A DNA stretch of 64,000 bases from Onchocerca lupi (lineage: Eukaryota > Nematoda > Chromadorea > Rhabditida > Onchocercidae). The stretch covers positions 62,001-126,000 of the forward strand of contig JAOVVO010000022.1 of NCBI GenBank assembly GCA_028564675.1. The letters are read 5' to 3'. Below are positions 1-12,100 of this stretch, in pieces. Under the pieces are notes generated by a model. That model did no database searches, was not told where the DNA came from, and saw nothing but the letters and a program-made list of their open reading frames with translations. Both the position numbers and the translations under genes were made by a program. How positions within the stretch are numbered: the first letter of the stretch is position 1; each line of letters opens with the position of its first letter.

Positions 1-475
1 AACTAAGAAATAATGATAAAAATGAAACAAATAGTATGTTTCAAGAAATTTTTCATTTGAAATGATCTTATTGTTTCAAAAAACTTTATTTAAAAAAACT
101 CCACTATCATAAATTTATCAATGATCACTCACTACTCATCTATCATTTTATGTAATTCGTTTCGCAAAACTTTCCATTCTTTTTCAAAAAGTCTAAATTT
201 CAGTTACAGCCAAAGCTTAAGAACTTTAAGATTTTACTTAAGCTTCACATTAGTTTCCGAAAATTTTTTAATTTGCTCAATTTGAAATCATTCATGTTTT
301 TCTAATAAGGCGGTATTTTCAAAGAGTATTTAACTTTGATAATATTCGGTGCTTTAAAAAAAAAGAAAATCATAAATGATGTTTCTGAGTATCAAAGCTT
401 GCGAACATTTCTTAATAAACTTTATAATTCTGCATTATTGAAGGGAGTCATTTTAAAAACATTTTCAAATTTCAG

Positions 476-1388
476 GCAAGATTTTTAGCTGGTAAGACTC
501 TTGTTTCGCATGAAACATTGATATATTGCTTTAAAATAATTATAATATATTTTACAGAAATTAAGTCTTACTATCAGTTTAATAAAACAAAGAATAATAA
601 TGAATGTTTCGGTCAAATGAAAATGATTCATAAACAATCCTTTTGGATGAATTCTCTCATATAATTATATATCTTAGGACAGTGTAAGAATTGTCCGATG
701 TACCAATATATGGCCGGTTGTTTAACATTAACTGATTGGCAAATTACCGATTTGACATTTTCACGACAACGTGCTGAACTGCTTACCGTACGTGTAGGAG
801 CCACGCTTCTTTGCGAAGATTCCGCGAATCAGACAACCTGTATTTGCAATCGCAAAGATAAATGCAATGATATTCATGCAAGAGCGCCGTTTACTACTTA
901 CAGTGGTAGGTTTTCGATGTTTCGAATCCACTGGCTATAATTGAAATACAAGATGCAAACAATTGGGGATTCTGCACTATCTTGACCACCAAGATTAGGA
1001 TTATAAGAAAGTTCTGATCAGTCTAAACCAAAAAAATCAGCACAGAAAAAACATTTAATTTCTGTTTGTAAATTCGCAAATAAATGTTTTCGTAAATGGT
1101 AATTTATGGTTAGAGTTAAAAGTGGATAGCTTTAGGTTCTTAAAACTATCATCAGTAATTAGTAATTTCTAATATAGAATTTTTCCAGCACCACTTTTCG
1201 GTGGTATCATAAATTTTAATTCGGTAATTACCGATATAGATCCTTCCTACAACGACGTCGTCCGATCGAAGCATTATACTGATGATATGGCTATCCGCGC
1301 AATGTCCATTCAAGTATTCTTTTTAAATTGCTCAGCACTTCTTCTTTCATTTTTCTTGCCTTTATACAATGGATATTTTAATACCTGA
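476..1388 (+). CDS. Ly6/ET-like cysteine-rich GPI-tailed protein, 3' part
   Basis: Three exons join in phase: 476-491, 678-905 and 1189-1388, the last ending at TGA 1386-1388, giving about 147 residues. The protein shows CKNCP, then spaced cysteines, then a CxC...DKCND block. That resembles the C-terminal C-C...D-x-CN signature of nematode Ly6/ET-module extracellular proteins. The last ~17 residues are strongly hydrophobic (VFFLNCSALLLSFF...), which fits a GPI-attachment signal, so a secreted or membrane-anchored product is inferred. The first exon is only 16 nt and is inferred purely from phase and splice sites (ttcag|GCA...G|gtaaga). The signal peptide and start codon were not found between 1 and 475 and may lie left of the window. 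The fold assignment comes from cysteine spacing only; no specific orthologue is recognised. Confidence 0.55.
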
Positions 1389-3185
1389 CTTAAATATTGT
1401 ATAAATTTAAAGACTGCATCAATCATAGACTTTTGGATATAAAATTATAGTGCAATTCTTAAAACTTTGAGTAGCACTTTGACCCATTAATATTCTAACT
1501 CTTATATCAAGGCTCATATTTAAATATCTTCAATTATATGAATGAAATCATAATCCAATCAATAACTTTAACAGTTTACAATCATGGTTTAAAATATCGT
1601 TTGCAAAAAATTGCATATGTGAAATCTTTAAAAGGCTAATTGTCTTCTTATTGTTTTTTCTGTTTAACTTTTAAATCATTTTTTTCATAAACAGAAATCC
1701 TCAACTTTTTAATAAATCCATCTTGATGAATTGTACCTTGCATTATTCATTTTTAAACTTGACAAAGCAGCTTAATGCAAATCGCTGTTTTTTAATGTTA
1801 TGTTTTATACTTCAATCATCATTTAAGGAAGATTTAATCCTTAACTTTTCTGTATTTTATTTCTCGTTTATTCTGTTTCATTACCTATTATTTTTATTGT
1901 GCTTAATTTTAATGCGATTAATGCCATGTAAGGTACCCGGTAGAAATCTATAATGCAATAGTTCAACTAAAATGAACTTCTATTTGTCTTTAGATATAAT
2001 ATATATAATTTTATTTTTCATTTGCAATTTTGATCGGATAATTCCAATAATAACTGTGACCATGAAGGATATGCCAGTATATCAGAATATCCCAATCCTT
2101 TTTCTTAATTGATTGAACTTCTTTTGTTTCGACCGATTATATTTCTATCAGTCAAATTACCATTTATTATAATGGGAATTTATGTTTCAAAGATTAAAAT
2201 GAAAAAAAAAAGAGAAAAAAGGAAAAAGCGAGATTTTGACACATTCTTTTATAATAAGTTTCATTCTTCACTTAATTTTTAATTGAGGTTTGAAAAATAG
2301 AATTAAAGTAAGAAAAATGAAATTAAGCTGCAATTATGAAAAGAGAATTCTTTCATTTTTGAAAGAATTCTTTCTGTTTAAAATGACAACACTATGTTTC
2401 TTATGCGGATCATAAATTGATACAATTTTTTCACTTAAATTCTAAAACATTCGATAAAATACTGATTTAGTCTTTTGCAGTCACGAGCTTTATTTCAAGT
2501 CAACGAATACGTCAAGAATAAAAATTTCAGAAAACATTAATTAGCAAATACTTTCAACATAAATACAGAAACCCCTCAATTAAATATTAAAAAGGTTAGC
2601 GAAAAATTGGATCGTGCAGTCTTTTTTTTTTACAGCGAAAATGAAATGAAGCATCTCTCAATTTTGTAGCTACTTCTTCTTTTGAAACAAAATTAAGGAA
2701 CTACTAATCTCTCACATTAAGATAGTCTTTCCAAAAAGTAAATAAGCATCAACCGGACAAAACTGTTCATCAAAAAAAGTGATCAGAATACAGATTTTTA
2801 AATACAACCTGCATTAATATGATTGCAAAAAGTGATACACTAAATCAAGAAGCAACTTATTTCTATAGAAATCAGCACAATATATTTACAAATATTCAAA
2901 AAAAAAAAAGCTTTAAGATATAGGATTTTCCTTTTTCTTTGAAATTCAAATACTTGTGAAAGTCAGCTGGTACTGCAAGCAGATCTCAGTTCATGAAAAA
3001 ACTAATGTGCTGTTATACTTTCAGAATGTAAGCTTCACGAAAATTGAGCTGAAAATAATGTAATATGATTTTTAATTTTTATAACAAGTTAATGGTTGTA
3101 AAGGAGAATGAGACAGAATCAAATTCTAACGATAACATATTCTGGATTCCAAGATTTTAAATAGAAAGTAGTCCTATCAGAATCA
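1389..3185. other. Convergent intergenic spacer
   Basis: Lies between the 3' ends of the Ly6-like gene (+) and rict-1 (-). No open frame here looks coding; the 76-codon frame at 1723-1953 is hydrophobic, AT-driven and shows no family motif. The only structure noticed is a perfect 12-bp hairpin at 2344-2371. Confidence 0.6.
2344..2371. repeat. Perfect 12-bp inverted repeat with 4-nt loop
   Basis: AGAATTCTTTCA (2344-2355) and its exact complement (2360-2371) flank TTTT. It sits between two converging genes. The role is unknown; chance is possible in AT-rich DNA. Confidence 0.6.
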
Positions 3186-6100
3186 TCAATTGTTTGAAGG
3201 CAAAACATGATTGAAAATAAAATACTTGGAGTTTTTCAGATAAGCATCATAATCGTATTTTAGTGTAGTAAAATTTAAAAAAAAAAAGTTAAAATGAAAA
3301 TGATGAAAAAATGAGCAAAGCGAAAAATTTTTAAATTTAGAAAAACAACTTGCTTTCTGTAAAGCATCTGCAAATAACTCATGAACTAAGCGTCGAATTT
3401 CGACGTTGTAATCGTGCTGGGCCAATAGCACCAGAATATCGGAATAAAGGCAAAGTGAGGAGAAAATTTTGCGGTTGTATAGGTAATTCCTGAAAAAAAA
3501 AAAAAAAATTGTACAAAAAGTTCAATTTTATTTTGATATTATCAAGAATGAATCATGTAAAGGAAGTATTCCTATTCATTTTAGCGAAGTATTTTTCAAA
3601 ATCCTAGATGTTTCAATTTCCAATTAAGGAAATTCGAGAATAAGATAGATGGAAACTTGCTCGCATTTTAAAATCAAATCTGCGACATTAAATTATATTT
3701 TTGTTCTTAAAAACGAACAGAGAATATTTTAATGAATGATGAAGAGCAGAATGCTTTGCTGTATCCACTATACAAAGAAATTACGCTGAATTTCATCAAA
3801 ATTAACTTCAATAATCGATTATCTATCAAAAAAACCCAAACATGGAAGTCAAAAAAGGAACGATAGACTTACTTGAGCAACTTTTTTGAAACCACTGAAT
3901 ATTTTGATCTCTGCAATAAGAGTACTGATATTATTTCATCTCTTGCTTCACTTGATATCCCAATTTCCGAGAAATCTGCAATTAGAAAATTGGTAAAATA
4001 AGGAAATTCTCATTGCGCTCACATCTCATATGATTTGAAAAAGGAATTTAGCATATCACAGAAGCTTGAACAAATCAGTGACTACATGCAGCGATTAAAG
4101 TGGATTCATCAGAAAAAATTGTGTATACACATATTTGTAAATTAAACATTTAATGATTGATTAGACAAACAATTACTTATACACAGAATATTTTCAAATT
4201 TTTTGCGCTCAATGAACAAAGAGTACAAAATATAAGTATTTCTTTAACGGAAAAATTTTCAACACAACAGGATAGACAAAAACTTCATCTACTGAATTTT
4301 CATATATCTTAAAGTAAATTTCTATATGGAAATTTCTATACGCTCTCCAATACCTATAAGCCGCAAATTATTTCCATACTACCAAAAAGAAGTTCAAATT
4401 ATCGGTACTCATCAATTCATTATGTACCGCAACTGCGGCAAATAAAATTCATCATATATCAAAGACTTCATTACGCAATAAAATCATCTGTATCAAGTTC
4501 CAATCCCAAACAAACAACCCTTTCACAAATTACTTTCACGTAAGCGAATAAATTACGTATACAAACTTTTTTCAAGTACTTCACTAATAATTAAGTTAAA
4601 AAATTAAATCTAAAGTCTAACGAACAAACTTCTGTAGCCGAAATATTCCTCAGACCATGAGCAGTAAAAACAATTATTGATTCGGTGTTTCTGTTTAACA
4701 AGTAATGAATCACAATCGTGTTCAATAAATTCTTCAACGACAAATACATCCTATAACATATCATAAATTTTGTAGAGTGTATATCGTTTAATATTGCATA
4801 CTAATAATATCTTTTTTAAATAAGATTGAATGAGCTTAATATAAAATTATAGCAAACTAAAGCTATCCTAAAAATACCAAGATTGACATTTCGTAATGAT
4901 GACTGACCATTTTATAATAAACTCAAGATTCAAGACAAATTTGATTTAAAATTTTTTTGATATGATATAAATCATCTTCTATAATTTAAAAACACCAAGA
5001 TTCAAATTAATTATGAGAAAAAATGAAACAATGATGGACCTTAAGTAAAAAATCTGGATTGCGTGGGAGTGATATTGACTGACTGGATAAGTTAATGGGT
5101 TGAGGTTCTGTCAATTTCGAATCAGATTTCCTCGAAGATTCCATGCATCCATTTTCCATGTGATTCCGAAAGTCATAGGAATACATAAACTGGACTTATA
5201 TGAAACAAAATAATCACTTCTAGTAACGCTGTAAACCCATTAAATTTTATCTAGACATGATGGTAATGAAACGTTTCCAGTAAAATTTTTTGTGATAACT
5301 AAAATAAAAGACCGGTATATTTTTTCATTACAACTCATTTTGGAGAAATTCCGTAAACCATTTTGTAGAAACTAAAATTAACCAAAGCATCGTTCACGGC
5401 AAAGATGTGAAAAATGACAGGTCTTAAAATTTACAATTTATGTCTATTCTTATCTTTAGAGTTTTCTAAAAAACTAAGTATTTTTGCATCTAGTATATAA
5501 AAGACTACAGTTTTAACGTTATAAAAAAGTTAAATATAATATGAGAAAAATAAAATCAGAATCTTATGAAAATTCTGAATATTCCAAGTAGAATGTATTG
5601 CTAAATTACAACAAATTAAAAACTATTCAAAAGAGAAAACATAAAGATAGTAAAATCTAAAAACTATAAAATATTTGTGAACGCTGAAATGATTTAATTT
5701 TTTTCCAAGATAATTTGCATACTTCATCTCTTATTATATGTGAAGGATTCATCCCATCGATGCATCGAATCCAAATTTTACTTTTATCTATATTAGTTGT
5801 TTTTAATAGTAACATATTCGATTTTCTTTTACTGATAATGAAGTTGCTACTTTCCCAGCCTAATGAAGACAGTAAAATAGAGCCTGGAAAAAAATAACAA
5901 TTATATTTATCAAAGTATTTTTTAAAAAAGTAATAAGGTTTTGGGCAAGTATTTTTTTTGTGTGACAAATTTGGCTTTACATGCCTAGTTCATCACGCCT
6001 TGATTTATGCCGGTCCGTTAAGTTCATGCAAGATTTATTAATATGAAAGCTATAGAATAAATTAATTTTCATATCATCTAAAACTACTTACAGCATGAAA

Positions 6101-9100
6101 TACAAATTACAATCATAAAATCAATGATTGGGTTTACTAACCAAGTTGTGTATTGCCAATAAGATTAAGAGTCCAGAAAGCTGTGCCTCGGATACTAAAT
6201 ACTGAACAACATTCAGCAAAGCGACATATAATTGGTACTGTTTCCGACGGTAAAAGACCTGAAAAGATCTTCATATCGGAAGTGAGAAAGTATGAAATCA
6301 TTAAACCGTATAAAAGCAAAATTTTTTAAAGAACTTACTCGGATTCAGACTGGCAACAATATGTCCCAGCGCGTACAGCGCACCTTTTAATTTGGATGTT
6401 TGACAAGTATTTGTCGGCAAAGGCGAATCACGTAAAACATCAAGCAATCTCATAACTTCATTCGATTTCAACAGTAGTTCACGACCGATATCATGTTGCG
6501 CCAGTTGTCCATAAAGATGTACTGGCATTGACACACCTAATTTGGCAATCCTAAATTTAAAAGGTTCGCCGCTGCATGTAAAATGTCAAAACTTCATTTT
6601 TAATGCTAATTCATTTGACTGCCATTTATGAAATTAGGTAAGAATGGATGGAATTTTCTACACTATAATGGTTTTGTTTTTAAAAAAGCGTCATAAAATA
6701 GAAGTCTTATGATTTTCTTTCTTACATATCCTTTCCTTCCTTCAGAATTCATAAAAAATATGCTATGCACCGCAAAGGATTTCAGTTTCAATCAAATTCA
6801 ATGAATAAGGGAACAAACAAGTTTTTCGCAATAAGATATCCCATCAAAGATAAATTCAAGGTTTTGAGTTCTCAGGAAATTAATGATGTACATTTTTTGT
6901 CAGTGGAATCGGATAGAGTAATGCAAAGTCATGGACAATTATATTAATAAACAAACCGCTCATTTGAAGGCCTTGCATATCGTCCATCGATTGAACGCTT
7001 CGAATTCAGCAAAGCAATCCTGACATCTTCATCAACTATCTCGACGTAACGCATATTGAATTTCTAAAAATAGTCAACCATAAAATTCAAAAAACAATAC
7101 TGATCTTAAATTGGAACAAATACCGGATAAAATTACGTTTGCATTCCTTTCGTAATAAAAAACCAGTGATTACTACATTAGATTGACAGAAACATTTTTG
7201 GAAAGAAAGTTTATCGGAATGACGAATAAAATCACTTAATGATTTAACTATCAATCAAAATTAATTGCAAAAATTAATCATATGGTTTCAAAACTGAACG
7301 ATAACTGTAGAATTAAATAAAAAATAAAAAAAGAAAAAATTCTAGATTTTCATGTACTTTCTAATTAATCATTCCGGCAATTGAGTTTTTTATGCAAAAT
7401 TACTTGATATTTCTAATACCTTGCTATTTATATCGGATTCTCACAAAACTTCCACCTCATTTTAGTTAAATTTTAAATTTCTCACTTTCCTTACGAAAAT
7501 TGATTCAGTTCACACCTTTTTCCAATAATCCAGAGCTGCTAAAGTATCGTGATAATTGTTCTCTACGTAATTCTCACTGGAGAAGAGATATGTTTTTAAC
7601 AAAGTTCCTGCATCCCCAAATCCGTCGAAACATATGTCCTTGATAAGATAAATACTCTCCGGATATTGCTGTAAATAAATATCGCATCCGTAAGTCAAAA
7701 TTGACATCATTAATAACAATTATTTGTGCATCATCATCGAGATATAATGAAACACAGATTAAAATTTAAAATTTCAACACTTTAATTACTTATATTTTTA
7801 CAAAAAATGGAAACATATATTTAGATTATTTTCCACTGTTCGTTTATTTAGTGCAAATCGTTTTTTAATCTTGGCCTTAAGAATTAACTTGAATTTTTCG
7901 CAGACCATTTTTTTAGTAATAAAAAACTTTGAGGGACTTGGAATATGTCATCGACAAGTTTTTAAAAAATACAAATTTGCGAACTTCCAAAGAATCAAAT
8001 CACCAACACACCGGTATCCAATGATGTAATAAACGCAACGCATGTCGGACAATTTTTGCCGAGGAGTCTGCAAGTTGCCCCAACAACAATTTTATCACCC
8101 AAACAGAGAAATCATTAATGCTGTGAGACGCCAAAATGCTCAGAAATTGAGTTGACCATTTCCTGCCAGCCTAAGAATTAATGTCCATACAATAAAGTTA
8201 ATAAAATAAGTACATTAAATATTTTCAAAAAAGGAAATCTTTCATCTATTTTTAGTATTTCTGTAACAACCAAAACTCGTGAAAATATTTGTAATTAAAA
8301 TGAATAAGTCATGATACCAAAATGAGCATAATTAATGAGTACTAGTACCACAAATAAAGGAAAAGAATTTCATTGTATAAACATTTTTAACAATATCACA
8401 TGCGCTGCAATCTCTTTCCTTATCTTCATACTCTACCAACAAATAAATACTTTTTTCAAAGAGGAATTAATCCGTGAAGTTTAAACAGACATAAACAAAT
8501 TTTTTTGTGCTCTTCATATTCCATTCTTTCAAATCAGAATCAATTAACCAAATTTTAAAAAGGATCAGAATCAATCAATAAAATTTCAAGAAGGATACCT
8601 CGCTGGCACTAGTGAGAGCCGTTTGAAGGATAAAACGATTAAAAGAATCTTCAGAACTGTAGTCTAAACAGGATACGATAAGCTTGATATATTCCACATT
8701 TCGTGTATTCTTCACTAAATCTACGAACCTGAAATGTGTTGCGTTAAGCATATCTATAGAAACAATATAAAAGTTAGCGTGAAGAATACAGAGTGATTTG
8801 ACTTTTAAATGAACAATTAAATTTTTTTATCACTAAAAATATATTACGATCTTTCTTTTACCTTCTTTAAAAGAAAGCGACAACAAATAGGTCATTACTC
8901 ATATATTGTTAATGGAAGTTTTGGTAATAGATATTTCTATCAATATAATAGAGTATGATTACAAACAAGTGCATCTAATAACAAATTTTTCTTATTCAAT
9001 GTGATAATCAGCTCAATTTTTACTTCTTGTGATTGTACCATTTTTGAAATGTCTCAATTCCTCGATCTTTATTGAAGAGTAATGAAGAATACTTCTTAGA

Positions 9101-12100
9101 GTTACCGTTATAGTTCATTCTCAGCGACAATAAATTGCATTAAAAAAAAATATCACTATATCACTTATGTCAGACTATGAATGAAGGAAAATCAATATAT
9201 TGAGAAAAGTAAAGAACAGACAAAATGGAACTGCAATTAGAAAGCAAGGAATTAATGATACTAATTTTCCAAATTCCTTTACCATTTCAAGAAAGGTTGT
9301 TTCAAATTCCCCGCAGAATGCTTTGATTTGTTTAAAGAAACTAGTGGTTACTTATTAATTTCCAGATGCTTTTTTTTTTTGAATTTTGTTAGAATCATGA
9401 ATAAATCTAATTATCTATTTCCATTGTAATAACCAATTCTCGTGATTTCGCTTTCACAGTTACTAAAATCCTTAAGTAGAAAAAACTTTTCAAATCTTTA
9501 TAATTGTTGATTGAAACACTATCTCCAATAATATTGAATCAACAATATAAAACTAAATAGTAATTGAGGAATTAAAAGTGATCGAATATCGCTATCACAA
9601 TGTCTGCTGTAATTCTGAAATTTTTATTTCATCCTCGCAGCAATAAATTCAGCACATGATATCGGTTACAAACTGATAGCCTACTTAGAAATACTCCTAA
9701 AGTATTTCCTACGAAAACAGACCCGAAAATTAACTTTGAAAATGTTACATCGACCACACTTCCCCGATAATCCATTAATTTGTCTACAAATCATATATCT
9801 AATTTGCAAACAATCTCTGATCATCATTCGCCGATCAAATTGTAACAAGAAGTAATTTTACGTAAATCTAAACGATTTACAGATTATCTAAGTAAAAAAA
9901 AAAGAGCATTGTTCATGAACAATTTTAGAATGAAAGCTTTAAGTATTTTCAGATACAATAATCATATAGAATAATACATGAGAATATTTATAGACTTTCA
10001 TTCTCAAATTGTTCATAAACAATGCTCTTTTTTTTATATATAGAGCATATCGATAAATGACATTAAGAATTTAGCAGAATAAAATGAAGTGTGCTGTTAT
10101 TGAGAATGGGAAAAGGAAACATTAAGGAATTCGAAACCCTTCTTGAAAATAAACTTTTGATTTTGAAGATTTCGTTCACATATCTAAAACTCAAAACCAT
10201 GTAATTTCACTACGCAATAAATTTTTACTGTTCAGCAAATGTTGCAAATTTGAGAACACATTATTTCTGATGCAGTGCTTTATTTATGGACTATCTCACG
10301 TTTTGCTGAGACGTTGAAATAAAACTTTCCTTACTAATGGGTCTATTCCAGACAACAATTTATCCACAAAAACAATTATATCAATAATTATTCTATTAAT
10401 TACGGATAGTTCTATATTTTCTTTAGATTTGATTGTATATGTATATGTGATCTTAAGAGATAAAAAATGTATTATATTTAAATCACTTTCAAAATGCAAG
10501 CAGTTTATTTGCTCTCTATAACATAATACACTAAAGTTGACATCTTGGCATTATCATTATTCATTTGGATAACAATAGGGAAACAATGGCATTATCATTA
10601 CCATTAGTATAATTAGCGGGAATAATTTTCATTCCTTTCCTTTCAAAATATTGGATTTGACCAATTTTCATGCGGAAATGATGAAGGAATCGACGATAAG
10701 ATGGGATGTGAAAAATAAGGAAGAGGAGGCTGATTAATAATTTCCATACTGTCACACCTATTGCATTCTTCATTCATATGTCTGTTTACGTCTGTCTATC
10801 TTTCCATCTGATTATTTTATGTAGTGCGTCGACATAAACAACTGCTTTCCATACTGAATTTGTTTTCATATAAATAGATGATGCATAAAGATCAATGATG
10901 GGAATAGGAACAGCATTTGAATCCGATTTCTCTCATCCTCTTTAGATAGGGATAGGTTAATCCGAAACTTTTTCTTTTTTCCCGTGTATCCGTTTTCTCG
11001 TGTTTAGGTGGGCAATACATCTGCAAATGACCATCATTATCAACGTGGATCGGAAGGGTGAATGATGAATGGACGATTAGTTTTAATCTCCATTTTTGTA
11101 TTTCTAATACATTGACTCTTCATCCTAATTTCTTCAAGTTCTTTTTTTGTTTTTTTAACAATTTCGAGTAGCCTGCCAAAAAGAAATCAACTATATCAGA
11201 ATTTCAGTTCTCATCAATACATACTTTAACCTACTTTTACGTGAAGAGGAATCACGAGATCATCTATCTTCCCCCTATCCCTTTTATGATTTCTTCCTCT
11301 TATTAACGATTTCTCTTTCATACCATTTCCTCAATTTCTAACATTTCACTCGTAATATAATCAAGCATGATAACGACTAATATTCCTGCTCAATTTCCAA
11401 GCAATCTCACAATTCCAACTTTTTCAGGAAGAAAGTAATGGGTCGGAAGGATTCTTTAAGCTAGACATCTTAAATGTATTCTTCTTTTAAAATCATGAGC
11501 CACTTACATTTCAGCATTTACAAGAGATAATTTTTCAGCAGTTCCACCCAAAAACAAATGGAATCAGCATTCCCCGAACAGATCAAACTCTTCACGACTA
11601 CAGCTCCATTTTCAATTAGCTATAAAACATTTTTCTAATTATACAAATAAACATAAACTGAAATGAATTCCTTACATTTTTTATAATTTCTCCTTTTTTT
11701 AAAATTCTCACCAACAACTCCAAATTTAGAAAAACGGCATCAACTAGCCAATTCATTTCCATTATTGATTGAATATTTTGAATCATAAATGCTCATTAAA
11801 ACTAACAATTAGTTTATGCCTTATTTCCCAACAAACTCATAATGAATTAATAACTCTTCGTTTTTTTTTTTTTTTTTTTTTTCTTATGATCATTTCTTTA
11901 TAACAAAATACAACAATGGCTGTGCCAGCTTTACTCAGAAGTTGCTAAAAGCGTACAAGTTGAACAGCATAACTTTTATATTTTGAGAGTAGAAAGGAAA
12001 GTTGACATGAATCAATGTCTACTGTATTTATCGTGAAGTGGATAAGAAATCTAACGATCATTTGATGAGCATTTAAGATAAAATGGATGCGAAATAAGCA

